From: Rhynchosporium graminicola
Taxonomy: Eukaryota > Ascomycota > Leotiomycetes > Helotiales > Ploettnerulaceae
NCBI GenBank assembly: GCA_900074885.1
Contig: FJUW01000013.1
Span: 340,026-404,025 of the forward strand
Direction: 5' to 3'
Length of the DNA stretch: 64,000 bases
The position numbers were made by a program, and so were the translations under genes. The notes beneath the pieces are model-generated. The model saw only the letters and a program-made list of their open reading frames with translations. It made no database searches and was not told the DNA's origin. Below, piece after piece: positions 24,707-36,356 of the stretch (positions are counted from its first letter, which is position 1; each line of letters begins with the position of its first letter).

Positions 24707-25853
24707 ATGTCCTCGGCACCAACATCCACCGGCTCGACAAAAGTCGATGCTGTCGTCCAGAAGGTCGCTGCTAACACTCCAGAGAAGCTCAGCGGTATTC
24801 AGCTCTACTCCAGATTCGCCTTGGCTGGTGCCGTCTGCTGTTCTGTCACCCACGGTGGCCTCACACCCGTCGATGTGTAAGTCCCGCTGAAATTGCGCCA
24901 TTCGCGATTGAGAAGCTTCCCACTGACGTATTCTCATTGTAGCGTCAAGACAAGAATCCAACTCGACCCAGTCACATACAACAAGGGTCTGATCGGAGGA
25001 TTCAGACAGGTTATCGCCAAGGAGGGAGCTGGTGCTCTGTTGACCGGTTTCGGTCCTACTGCTGCCGGATACTTCCTCCAGGGCGCATTCAAGTTCGGAG
25101 GATATGAGCTATTCAAGCAGCAGTCCATCAACTTCCTTGGATACGAGACTGCCTCCAATAACCGCACAGCTGTTTACCTGGCCTCTGCGGGTGCAGCTGA
25201 GTTCTTCGCTGATATCGCTCTTTGTCCTCTCGAGGCCACCCGTATTCGTCTCGTTTCTGAGCCAACATACGCCAATGGTCTCATTGGAGGTTTCAGCAAG
25301 ATGCTGAAGAACGAGGGTGTTGGTGCCTTCTACGCCGGTTTCGGTCCTATCCTGCTCAAACAGTGAGTTGCACTCGACGAGTTTTGAATGGTAAGATGCT
25401 AACAGAACATCAGGGTTCCATACACCATGACCAAATTCGTTGTCTACGAGAAGGTTGCTGAGGCTGTCTACGGATCGCTTGTTGACAAGAGCACCGCTTC
25501 CGATAGAATGCAGACTACCGTTAACTTGGGATCCGGTCTCGTCGCCGGTATGGCCGCTGCCGTCGTCTCGCAACCAGCCGACACTATGTTGAGTAAAATC
25601 AACAAGACCAAGGGTCTCCCAGGACAGGGTATTGCCAGTCGCTTGATCACAATCGCCAAGGAGCTTGGTCTTAAAGGTTCTTTCACTGGTCTCCCTGCTC
25701 GTCTGTTCATGGTTGGCACTCTTACCGTAAGTTTATTCGCACTCGTCAACTCAAGCGCATGTGCTGACTCACTTCCAGGCTGGTCAATTCGCTATCTACG
25801 GTGATGTCAAGAAGGCTTTAGGAGCCACCGGAGGTGTCGAGATCGCCAAGTAG
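24707..25853 (+). CDS. MIR1: Mitochondrial phosphate carrier
   Basis: Inner-membrane carrier importing phosphate with protons for ATP synthesis. Exons 24707-24876, 24943-25362, 25414-25726 and 25779-25853 give 325 residues. Three mitochondrial-carrier repeats are visible: TPVDVVKTRIQ (first PxD.xK/R.R motif), [12 protein letters not shown] (second) and [15 protein letters not shown] (third). The phosphate-carrier group is indicated by [42 protein letters not shown] and [12 protein letters not shown]. The first exon border falls within the conserved DVV of motif one. No long cleavable presequence is seen, as is usual for fungal forms. Confidence 0.95.
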
Positions 25854-27339
25854 ATGTAATACAGGAGTGATGGTGGAGAATGGAAGATAAATCTGCATGA
25901 AGAAATGCGCAGACTGCTTCGAACGGACAGAGTTATTCTTAGAGGGCTTCCGGATCGGATCGAATTGTGTTTGCATTGTTTGGGCTGGTTAATCATCTTC
26001 TCCCTGGGTCTTACTCTAGAACATAGACGTTCTTGCTGTTTTCGGAATGGCGAGCTTGGTTTTACATGCTTCCGTCTGCCTCCTTCCTCCAGTCTATGGA
26101 ATGGGGGACTGGGTGGGAAGGCATATCAGGCGTCTCTGTACAATAGGTTCTTTCTTCTTTTTTGACCGCCGCCGAAACGAATAGACGACTTTGGGATAGT
26201 ACTGTACAGCTGGGTTCGATGTGTGTGCTATCTATGATATTGTGCTCGTTGCATTGGACGTGCTGAATAAAATACTCCACTACTTACATATCATTCAGTG
26301 TCGAACCATATCATTTGATTTATGTGAGTTCCGAGGGATGTCTAACGCGAACGGCACTCATACAACAGAACGTGATCTGATTGATTGTCCATGGAATTCT
26401 GGGGGCCCTTCGGCATCACAGTATGGCGTTAACGCACGCAAAGATTATCTCCATTGCGGGACGACCCTTAGAAGCTCCAATCGAGCTCATAGCCGGTCTT
26501 TGATTCCATGACTGAAATCAGAGCGTGGGGAACGGGACTATGTGATCTGATTAGAAAGCTTGCTGGATTAGGTCTTGGTACCGAAGGATCTCAAGACTCG
26601 TGAGAGACTTGGTCTGATATCAGTCGTGGTATTCGTTGCATGATCGGACCGTTACTTCTCTACCCTCGTAATAACCAACCACTGCACATATCTTCATTCT
26701 CTCCGACCCAAAGTCTGAATCTCGGAATATAGGTACCATCGAAACGTGAGAAGGGATTACAGTACGACAGGCTCGCCAGCCAGCCTAGCTAAGCTTTTGT
26801 GCCAAGGTTCAGACAGCGGATCCAGGGATTCCAGATGAGTTTGGAGAGAGACATCGCATCAATCGCGTCACTTAGCTTGACCATACCCCTCCCCACCCCT
26901 CCTCACCTCCTCACCTCCTCACCTCCTCACCTCTCCACCATGCAGAGGTGTGGATGGACGGAGGTGCGAGTATCGTAAAGCTTGATGAATGGACGGACTG
27001 CTTGGGGTGAATATGAGACCAATCGATTAGCTACGAGGTGAGGCAAGGTAGGAGGAACAGGTATTTAAAGGAAAGCTGTTCCCCGGATTGTGCGTTACTT
27101 ATATTTCCTGCTTGAATATTTCCCTACTATAAGTATAACCCACGAGAGATTCGGAAGAGCAGTCAACACCATAACTCATCCGGAAGCCTCGACTGAACCC
27201 CTCCCTCCTCACTTGCAGCCAGCTTGCCCCTCCAATTCATCACACACAACCTCAATCTAAATCAACTGCACTCCCACCACATTCTCTCTTACCTTACCCC
27301 TCTAACAAACCACAACAATCAACTCTCACTACCGCAACA
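25854..27339. other. Long intergenic region upstream of glutamate decarboxylase
   Basis: 1.5 kb without a supported gene; plus-strand frames at 25905 and 26221 are short and lack family features. It contains the (CCTCACCT)4 repeat described separately. A TATTTAAAG element lies near 27062, and a pyrimidine-rich leader with CAACAATC just before the ATG suits a strong promoter. Confidence 0.5.
26901..26932. repeat. Tandem 8-bp repeat, four perfect copies of CCTCACCT
   Basis: Four perfect copies in an all-C/T/A strand, flanked by further C-rich sequence (26887-26940), about 410 bp upstream of the glutamate decarboxylase ATG. The other strand reads AGGTGAGG, which is G/A-rich. Confidence 0.95.
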
Positions 27340-29122
27340 ATGGTCCATCTAGCTGCAATCCCCCACGACGAGAAGATCTCGAAGCCTCTCGTCGAAGGAC
27401 TTGAGAAACTCGAGATTGCTGAAGGACGAACCGAAGACAGCTTTACGACAACAGTGTATGGCAGTAGATTTGCAGCTCAGGATCTACCCAAACACGAGAT
27501 GCCCGAGGGAGAGATGCCGAAGGAGGTTGCGTACCGCATGATCAAGGATGATTTGAGCTTGGATGGAAATCCGATGCTGAAGTATGTTATTCTTCTAACA
27601 TAGCGGGAAGAAATTGTATATATGAATGGTGGTCATTGAGGAATATGCTGATTATTTCGGTGTTCTAGTTTGGCTTCGTTCGTTACTACGTACATGGTAT
27701 GTATAGCTCTTGAACCCAATATACGAGATAAGAAGGAAAACAGCTAGAGGGCGTCTGCTAATGGAGTATCACTTGCAGGAAAAAGAAGTCGAAGACCTAA
27801 TGAGCGAATCCTTCTCCAAGAACTTCATCGACTATGAAGAATATCCCCAGTCAGCCGACATCCAGAATCGCTGCGTCTCCATGATCGGTCGTCTCTTCAA
27901 CGCCCCTACTGCTACCGCAGATGATGCTCCAATTGGCACGTCCACCGTCGGATCCTCAGAAGCCATCATGCTCGGTGTCCTCGCTATGAAGAAACGCTGG
28001 CAGAATGCTCGAAAGGCCGCTGGCAAACCATGGGATAAACCGAATATCGTTATGAGTTCTGCTGTACAGGTGTGCTGGGAGAAAGCCGCAAGGTATTTCG
28101 AGGTCGAGGAGAAATACGTATTTTGTACCCAGGACAGATACGTGATTGATCCTCAGGAGACGGTTGATTTGGTTGATGAGAATACTATTGGTATTTGTAT
28201 CATTCTTGGAACTACCTATACTGGAGAGTATGAGGATGCGAAGGCTGTCAATGATTTGCTGATTGAGAGAAATTTGGATACGGTAATCCACATCGATGCT
28301 GCATCTGGTGGATTCGTAGCTCCGTTTGTGTGCCCGGAGCTGGAGTGGGACTTCAGACTCGAGAGGGTGGTTTCGATCAATGTTTCAGGTCACAAGTACG
28401 CTCAACCCTTTCCTTTTCGAAGTTTCCGCATTTTGAAATATAAAGCTAAACTTTACAGGTACGGCTTAGTTTATCCAGGAGTTGGATGGGTTATCTGGCG
28501 AGCTGCAGAATATCTCCCCAAGGAACTTGTTTTCAACATAAACTACCTTGGAGCAGACCAAGCTTCTTTCACGCTCAACTTCTCCAAGGGTGCAAGCCAA
28601 GTCATTGGCCAATACTACATGCTCATCCGCCTCGGAAAGCACGGCTACCGCAGCATCATGTCAAACCTTACCCGAACCGCAGACTACCTTTCCGACTCTC
28701 TCTCTCAACTCGGCTTTATCATCATGAGCCAAAAGAGTGGCAAGGGTCTTCCTCTCGTTGCCTTCCGACTCAACCCAAAGAAAGGCCACCACTACGACGA
28801 ATTCGCACTCGCTCACCAACTGCGTGGTCGAAGCTGGGTAGTTCCAGCCTATACAATGGCACCCAACACGAAGGATCTCAAGATGCTCCGCGTGGTCGTT
28901 CGAGAGGATTTTAGCAAGAGTCGCTGCGATCAGCTTCTCGACGACATCAAGTTGTGCATGGGTGTGCTGAATGATATGGATAAGGAGGAGATCAAGAGGA
29001 GTCAGAAGTACATTCTGGAGCATCAGAGTCATAGTGGGAAGAGCAATCATAATCATGAGAAGTATAAGAAGGAGAAGCATAGCTTACAGGGGCAAACGGG
29101 GAAGACGCATGCTATTTGCTAA
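27340..29122 (+). CDS. GAD1: Glutamate decarboxylase (PLP-dependent, group II)
   Basis: Converts L-glutamate to GABA and CO2 in the cytosol; first step of the GABA shunt, linked to stress and acid tolerance. Exons 27340-27581, 27669-27696 (28 nt), 27779-28395 and 28459-29122 give 516 residues. Family signals: ASFVTTYM at the small exon, IGRLFNAP, GTSTVGSSEAIMLG, HIDAASGGFVAPF, and INVSGHKYGLVYPGVGW with the PLP-binding Lys (about residue 296). The C-terminal tail is rich in His, Lys and Ser; fungal and plant forms can bind calmodulin there, but no clear motif is seen. The codon of the PLP lysine is split AA|G by the last intron. That intron is 63 nt and has no stop in frame, so a retained form would stay open. 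Confidence 0.95.
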
Positions 29123-29803
29123 GGTGTTGCTTGAGTTGGGCTGAGAGGATTTAAGGGCTGAGAGAGGATGCTTGGGAGGAGGGATGTGGCGTGAAAAGTC
29201 GTCTCTCTTGCTCGTGCGGGATGACGATTATGATGTAAATGAGCATACGATGAGACGGCTGATTGGCAGACAGAGAGACAGATAAGATAGCATTGCATTG
29301 AACTTCATGCTCTATTCATGCTATCCTTCTACAAGAGCCATCAAGAATGCATTGATATTTCTTTTGATCACCCCTCCCCTCACTGAGTCTCGAGATAAAT
29401 GCGTAACCAGGCACTGAAATTTCTCACACCGGCTTGATTTTCTGAGTTATTACTCGTGATATCAGCTCTCCGCTCTCACAGGACACATTCCCAACTCGAA
29501 TGGCTTTCAATCCGACTTCTCAAAATCCTCTAGTATCATCATAAACAGTATACTAGCGACATCAAGATAGATATCTTTGATGTGTTCTGCACCTACCAAG
29601 AATCAAGGAACTAACTAAAAGCACGCCTCTTCTACTACTGTACTGAGATGAATCAAGATATCAAGCCCCGGACTAGCGCAGCCCACCCAGCTCTAACATA
29701 TCCTACAAACACGCATATCGTAAATTGAGAGAAGAGTCACGTCACATGAGAGATCGGAGAGAGGCATTGTAATGTCTGGGCTGGGTGGGTGTTGTTTCCA
29801 TGC

Positions 29804-29834
29804 CTCGTAAGCCGAGGCTCGGACGATTTACGAG
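29804..29834. repeat. Nested inverted repeat
   Basis: CTCGTAA (29804-29810) pairs with TTACGAG (29828-29834), and between them CCGAG (29812-29816) pairs with CTCGG (29818-29822) around one G. Two stems are stacked around a very small loop. It lies about 700 bp downstream of the glutamate decarboxylase stop. Confidence 0.7.
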
Positions 29835-30450
29835 TGGTGAGGTTTTTTTTTGGGAATGCGTGGTGGGTGGGTGTCTGTGTATGATCTATGCGTGAGTGAG
29901 TGAGTAGGTGATTATCTACCTGTTGAAATATGAGTCGACTCTGCTGATAGTGAGGTAGGTGTAGTGTAGCGTAGAGAATGATAGGTTACCTATCAGCGCA
30001 TAAGCGCTTTGCCTAGTTAGATCACAGGATTCGAGATCTGTCGATGGGATTTTGCAGAGCGCGCTGTGCTTCTCTTTGTAAGATGACCTCGGCGTAATGA
30101 AATGCTATGAGTTTACGATTGATGCTGTAGATAGCTGAATGTGCTTGGAGGGAGGGGTTGTAGCTGGGTCGTTTCGTTGGTTGTTTGGGGGGGACGTTAT
30201 GAGGTGGTGTGTGGATACTTTACTAGTACTTACCTGTGTATAGGAGGGTAGGGGAAGGTAGATCTTTGAGTGTCACGCAGCGTTGTCTCGCTTACTCACC
30301 ATAAGCTCCAAAAAACAAAGGAAATAAGAACACATGACATTGAACACCGCGGCACCACACACTTGAGAATAGGTAACATTGACAAGTTTAGCTCTAAGTT
30401 AAACTTATTTTTCTCCTTGAAGAAATGAAAAATTACATGATTAGATCACA

Positions 30451-30529
30451 AAAACCAAGGAATCCTTCCCAAAGGGGAAGAAAAATCCTGTCGTGAATGA
30501 GATTTTTACTTGTTCGTTTCCTTGGTTTT
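30451..30529. repeat. 12-bp perfect inverted repeat with 55-nt loop
   Basis: AAAACCAAGGAA at 30451-30462 and its exact complement TTCCTTGGTTTT at 30518-30529. The loop holds a smaller repeat (TTCCC AAAG GGGAA near 30466-30480). Function unknown. Confidence 0.7.
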
Positions 30530-32159
30530 CTATCGATGACTTACTCTACACTATATTATGACCCGTAAGATATCCTTCCGCTCAGAATACATAATGCTTT
30601 GATCGCTACATGATGGAGCGGATGCTGCTGCTGTTCATGTTTATGTTGTGGTTTTAATTAGGTATTTGGGGATGTGAGGGAAGGGGATATCAGATATATC
30701 AAGCTTAGTAGAAGAAGAGGTAGTGTAGTGGTGAATTGGGAGTGGAAAGTTGGGATTTAAGTTGGGTGTTCAAGGAATAGTCGTGAAATATCACCATTTT
30801 TCTTTTTATCTGCTTCGAATGCTTTCGAGGAGCATCTGAAGATGTAGCGATGCAATAGAGAACGAAAGAGAAGTAGAAGGATTCGACTTGGTGGAACAAG
30901 AAGGTACTCGGGTTGATTCGATTCTGCCCCGATGCTTGATCCTGACTGGAACTTTCTCGTGTTTACTCCGATTCTCTTTGTCTTTTCTTTTCTCTTCTTT
31001 GCTTCTCTTCTCTCCTCTCAACTAGACGAAGAGGGAAACACGGCTGTTCGGATGAGGCTGTTGTCTAGATGGCAATGGGGATGACACTGTTGCTTTCTGG
31101 TTGAGAGGTTGAGAAAAGAATACGGTGAGCTACTATGCCTACCGCTGATATAAACTTTCATTCCAATATTCAGGGTCTGATTTCCCTATTGCAAGCGACA
31201 ATGAGCGCGGATACGCAGCTGCCAGTCACAACGATACCAGGCGAGAGGCATGACGACACATTCATCATGCGAGACGAAGTTTTGAGAAAGGTGCCAACAG
31301 GTCTGGAGGCGAAACTCGTATATCCATAACAGTGCGATTGATTATTTACGACTGCACAACGATTTTAGATCTCCTGATAGCCTTTCTCCTATCCTCAAAC
31401 GTGACTGTGTGCTCAGATCCCAGTTACGTCATAGGAATAGGCAGTCAACCCGATCGTATCGTTTACAGCTGAGAATCTATACGATATGTTGATAGCCTTA
31501 TGAAAATACAATCCTCGGAAGATGCTCTTCTGCCATCCAACACGCGCGTGGTAGCTCTGTCGAGTCTAGTCTGCTACCTCCGGCTGTTGTGGCTTGATCG
31601 CCGCACCTTTCTTATTAAAGCTCTTTCAAATCCCAGACACACGTGTTCCTTTAAGAGATGGTTATTACTACATCATCGACTTTTCAAGACATGAGGACAA
31701 GGTTTGACTTAGATCTGCGAGATCCGTCATCGTGGGAAACATGTGGAAATTGCAGCAATGATGCTGAGCCCGAGATCATGGGAAATACAAGAGTGAGAAT
31801 GTCGGTGATGAGTTGCTTTACCCGACTCGATGGGCTTAGATTAGAGGAGCAGTTGGTTGGCTTGGTATATGATAGGCAGAGAATGAAAAGCCTGATATCG
31901 GAACAATTTTGTTTCGCCGGATCCGTGATGAACACTATATTAGAGTCGTGTGGACACGATATTCTAGATATGGGTTTCGCACAGATGTGAGACTATCGCC
32001 AAGATATACACGGGGAGCGCGTCTTAGGGCTCCTTCGTTGCTTTGGCTCAACCGTAGAGCTTGCAATGATATCAGCCCGAGTCTTTTCAGATAATGGATG
32101 GAAATCACAGAGAAGACTCGCGGAATCCTCGAGATAACATATTTGCTTGATTGATAAAT

Positions 32160-33227
32160 TCAATTCGCATCCCATAGCCCTTTAGCATTATCTCGGAATA
32201 GCTTTCTCTGTAGCTCTTCATCCGCATCACACCATTCCAAGCACTTCTCCACAAACAGCTTCGCATCATAACCCTTCGATTGGGTATGAGGCCAATCTGA
32301 AGCAAAGACCACCCCATTCCCATTTCGCATGCTCATCAATGATCTTACTAACACCTCCAAGTTCTTAAACGTTGAATCTTTCGAAAAGATGTAAGGTGCA
32401 GAGATCTTAGTGTAAACCGAAGGATCCTCCATCATCTTCCTCAAAGAATCCCAACCAGGTGCATTAGCCGGATCTAAAGGCAAGCTTTGAGGAGAACCGA
32501 AATGCTCCAGGACGATCTTCACACCAAGCTCAGACACCAGCGGCTGAACATGATCAAGCATTGGCATATCAGCATACAATCCAATGGACCAAGTCTTCAT
32601 CGGCCTCAACTTCTCCGCGTATTTGCGTAATACTGCTTGGATCTCTTCTTTCGGCAACGTCTTCCCAACGGATCTAAGATTCAATCGGACCCCACGAACG
32701 CCAAGATCATGCCATTTCTGCAGGGTTTGCACATCGATGGTTTCTGGATCGAAAGCCACAACGCCACGACCTCTACTTGGGCCGACTTCTTTCAGAGCAT
32801 CCTCAATCCAGGTATTGTCATTGCCGTAGGTGCTGACTTGGACAAATACCATGTTTGGGAGGCTGAGTCGTGAGGCGTTGGAGAGCGCGCCTTCCATAGT
32901 GCCCTCATGAGGAATTCTGGGGATGTTTTTGGGAAATGGGTATTTCTTCGGCTCAATGACGTGGATGTGGCTGTCCCATGATCCTTCTGGAGGCTGGTTT
33001 ATTGACGAAGAGCTCGACAGCCGCTGGATAGACATTTTGAGAGCAGAAGAGCGGGGATTGATAGGGCAGGTAAAGACGTTGCGGGGGCACACTTGTCTAT
33101 TTGTATTTCTGAGTAAGTGATTCATGCTCTCAGCGGGATGTGATCGGTTGATTAAGAGCTCGAAGGTGGGATGGTGAGATGCAGATGCGCCTTTGATACT
33201 GTAGGTAAGTTGATGGAGGTGGAACAT
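32160..33227 (-). CDS. Amidohydrolase-2 family, 2-pyrone-4,6-dicarboxylate-hydrolase-like
   Basis: Single-exon TIM-barrel hydrolase, 355 residues from the first ATG. Signals: SWDSHIHVIEP, the HxH metal motif at the first strand; FVQVSTYGNDN; RGVRLNLRS; IVLEHFG with a conserved His; FASDWPHTQS with the catalytic Asp near the C-terminus. This arrangement matches the LigI-like cluster of lactone hydrolases acting on aromatic ring-cleavage products, but fungal members have many unproven substrates. Three in-frame ATGs precede the domain; the stretch before SWDSHIH (about 85 residues from the first, with Arg, Ser and few acidic residues) could be a mitochondrial targeting peptide. The true start is uncertain. 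No other aromatic-degradation gene is near. Confidence 0.85.
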   Translation of the reverse strand: MFHLHQLTYSIKGASASHHPTFELLINRSHPAESMNHLLRNTNRQVCPRNVFTCPINPRSSALKMSIQRLSSSSSINQPPEGSWDSHIHVIEPKKYPFPKNIPRIPHEGTMEGALSNASRLSLPNMVFVQVSTYGNDNTWIEDALKEVGPSRGRGVVAFDPETIDVQTLQKWHDLGVRGVRLNLRSVGKTLPKEEIQAVLRKYAEKLRPMKTWSIGLYADMPMLDHVQPLVSELGVKIVLEHFGSPQSLPLDPANAPGWDSLRKMMEDPSVYTKISAPYIFSKDSTFKNLEVLVRSLMSMRNGNGVVFASDWPHTQSKGYDAKLFVEKCLEWCDADEELQRKLFRDNAKGLWDAN

Positions 33228-34429
33228 CGAAAGTGGGTCTCGCCAAGGGTCCCCTAAGCGAGCTTGTTGTGATTAAAATGACTGCGGAATCGATGCTCAA
33301 CTGCTTAGCAAGATGATTTTCGATACAGTCAATATATTTAGTATATGTAATTATGGTCTGGAATGGTGGCTCTGTCCTACTTCCATGGTATATATAGCAT
33401 CTCCTTACGTTTTTCGCAGCTTAATTTGCTAAATGTGCTTCCCTGAACGATCTGCGGCTTCGCGAGCCAAGAGCTCTCGACGAACGTCTTTGGCCAGCAT
33501 GTCGCGCGAAATTCTATTGATGCTTCGGTCAGTCTGCGCAAGAGTAAACACCGAGGCTTCAACGTATGATTATCTGCGTCATGAAAAATTTCTCCGCAAC
33601 GACCAGGAAAATCTCCATCCAAGTCATATTTCCAGGTCACACAATTTTAGCATAACTACATCGGCAAAACCCACAATCTCATAACCCTCTTCTCGTACAA
33701 ATTGCTTCACTAGACACGAAACGCGTCATTCTTACTAGTTTTCCCCTGATACCAATAGCTAAAGAAGGTTGAGCTCATGTAATTCTGGCCAGCAGTCAAC
33801 ATAACTAAAAGTCTAGTGGTTGCACATTCTGTAATGGGCACGTGATAGTCGGTTGTATATGTACGGTGTTAGGCGTGTTCAGCGTGCGCTGAATATTGTG
33901 ATCTTTTGGTCCAGATGGCGTAGTTGGTGTGAGCCTAACCTCAACCCCGTTACACATTCTATTTCGGCCAGGTAGCAATTCCGCTCACACATCATCAAGA
34001 TATTTTTTAGTGGCTGCAATTAAAACCCTCCCTGATTCACCCAAGACTCATTGTGCCCTGGGATAGAGAAGCGGAATCGAGAAACAGGCAATTACGATCA
34101 ACCACTTGGCTTCCCTTTGATCTAGCAGTTCTATAAATTCCGCTGAGAGACTGATGGGCTTCGAGGGGTTGAGCATTATTCCTCATGTGGAGATGTATCG
34201 AAGGGGATTGGAATATGTCAAGGAGCCAGTTTTAAAGATGATACGACAGTCAGTGTACCATATTACTCACAGGATATGACGATCTTTGTATCTGGTAGTA
34301 CTTTGGACGTCCCATTAGGACCTTAGAATTGCAGGTCTTTCTCAAGCCATCGATAGCTTCTCCATAGACGTCAGCTCGATATAAAACTCTGGAATAGTTT
34401 GGGATTGAGCAAACGTCGATTGTAAACTG
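33228..34429. other. Intergenic, with coding-like minus-strand scraps
   Basis: On the minus strand, about 33,730-33,610 reads KQFVREEGYEIVGFADVVM and about 33,560-33,430 reads TDRSINRISRDMLAKDVRRE, both protein-like but in different frames with stops between. They may be remnants of one decayed gene or exons of a gene I could not assemble. Nothing else is seen in the interval. Confidence 0.3.
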
Positions 34430-35009
34430 TCAAAAAGCACGAGTGACTTGATCGACAAGCTCCACAGCTTGGCCTTCATCAGCTACAGGAACTTGTAGAT
34501 CTGGAGTCCTGGTATAATCCCATGACCCTTTATTCGTAGCTTTGATAGCCTTCAGGAACTCTACAGATTGCATGAGACAGTGAAGGGAGGAGTTAAGATG
34601 GACTTGGATTCGAGAAAGTGTCGCCGAAGAAATAAATGTAAGACTAGAATGGCGGAGAAAAGGAAATGTAGAAAGGATGGTTTCTGCAGTGATAGTAGGG
34701 CATGATGTGTTGAAGTTTGATGGTGCTTGTACCTGCAGTACCTGTTGAATCGGCTGGCTAGGTATAATGCAAGTTTGGTGGGGATTTGTGATACTGAGTT
34801 CAAGTGCTGACATGGGCAAGAGATTGATACCTGCGATGCAGAATTTCCACTCGGCCTATCTCTGTGTACAAATCTTCTAGACAACTTTCATCACGGGAGC
34901 GTTCGAAAGCGATGGTTTCAGGAAGTATTGTTATTGATCCGAGAATTGTGCGTACATGATGCATGGACGGATATGATATGCGAAGACATACTACACGCTT
35001 TGTCGGCAC
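34430..35009 (-). CDS. Possible hypothetical gene, weak
   Basis: Two overlapping minus-strand frames, 34800-35009 and 34430-34819, are both protein-like (segments IAFERSRDESCLEDLYTEI and VPVADEGQAVELVDQVTRAF). A GT at the end of the first could join to an AG that restores the second frame, but that intron would be only 37 nt, unusually short. No family is recognised. It may be a real two-exon gene with a border I misplaced, or a relic. Confidence 0.25.
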
Positions 35010-35292
35010 TCTAGGACATTGCCATTGAAAGAATGCTGAAGAGTCACATGTCAGTATTCCAATATATGTATAAGGCTGAGAACAGCGTTGGGACGAGGAG
35101 AGATAGTTATGTTCTTAAAAGTAAGCCAAGGGGCGTTGTCGATAAGCTCAAAGGCGACTGCGGGAATCTGGAAGGATTTGAATCTATACGCTCACTATGC
35201 AGCTTAAAATAAAGCATGATACAGCTATACCAGGCCCAGCGTCTAATGTTCCAGCGTCTTTACCTATATCATTCGTAACATCTCAAGCATCG

Positions 35293-36356
35293 TCACTTCA
35301 AACCCTCCAACCCAGCTGTAGCCACCGGACCACCTCTCTCCTTACTAACAGCCTCTGCACCACTCCCCCTCCACGCACTAGTTATCAAACCCACAATATG
35401 GTCAACACCCACATTCTTCTTAACCTGAGCGAAAATCGTCGGTCCTCCCTCTCTCATCTTTCTCGCATCTCTATCCATAACGCCCAGATCCGCGCCCACC
35501 GCCTCCGCCAAATCCGTCTTATTGACAATCAACAGATCACTCTGCGTAATACCGGGCCCTCCCTTTCTAGGGATCTTATCCCCACCACTGACATCAATAA
35601 CATAAATGATGTAATCCGCCAACTCACGTGAGTAATTTGCTGCGAGGTTATCACCACCGGATTCTATGAGCAAGATGTCGGAGGTGAATTGTTGGTGGAG
35701 GTCTTCGAGTGCGGCGAGGTTGACGGAGATGTCTTCACGCACGGCGGCGTGGGGACACCCGCCTGTTTCGATGGCGCGGATGCGCTCAGCGGGGAGAGCT
35801 TTGTTTTTGGTGAGGAACTCGGCGTCTTCCCGTGTGAAGATGTCATTTGTGACGGCGGCGATGGAGTAATTTTCTCGGAGGGCGAGGCAGAGTGCTAGCA
35901 TGAGAGCTGTTTTGCCGGATCCTACAGGTCTGGGTTTGTCAGTATCAGTTTGAGTTATCTTCTGGATGAAAAACGTGACGAGATTCTGGATTTGAGACTT
36001 TTTGCATCTATGGCCTGCAGAGACCACCAGGAAGTCTTTCTTGATTGTGGAATCAAAAGTAAACAAAGCTCTAGAATTGTCACTTGACAGCCAATACTAC
36101 CCCGCTGTACCCCGCCAATGCCAAAGAACTCATCTCATATTCCCAACACAGCTCAAAAATAAAGGAACAAAAAGACGAACCCTCCGATACCAACAGTAAA
36201 AGCACGTTCCGACCAATCTCTTCCCTCAATGATAGGCATCTCCCGTCCCATATAGCTTCCTGGACCATCTAGAATCTCATGCGTGTGGCCATGATCAGGT
36301 GCAGAGCTGGCATGGTCATGGGAATGTCCATGGTCGTGGGAGTGTTCATGCGACAT
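35293..36356 (-). CDS. ureG: Urease accessory protein UreG (nickel-delivery GTPase)
   Basis: SIMIBI-class GTPase that, with UreD/UreF, loads nickel into urease. Exons 36181-36356 and 35293-35929 (minus strand) give 270 residues. The N-terminus is a His-rich nickel-binding stretch ([15 protein letters not shown]), usual in fungal and plant UreG. The P-loop [10 protein letters not shown] is formed across the 251-nt intron. Further signals are [13 protein letters not shown], the CPH motif in [13 protein letters not shown] that binds the metal, ESGGDNLAA, and the base-specificity motif VNKTDLA. All key residues are present. Urease itself and the other accessory genes are not in the window. Confidence 0.97.

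Larger units (their letters stand above)
29123..32159. other. 3 kb intergenic region, no supported gene
   Basis: Contains two inverted repeats (listed) and a purine/pyrimidine-skewed stretch near 30,960-31,020. The plus-strand frame 31658-31990 (110 codons) has no recognisable domain and no splice partners. The region is not strongly AT-rich and shows no RIP-type stop enrichment. It may include promoters or a non-coding transcript; nothing can be named. Confidence 0.45.

Noticed and set aside
31658..31990. 110-codon plus-strand frame
   Set aside because: No family resemblance and no supporting signals; may be chance.
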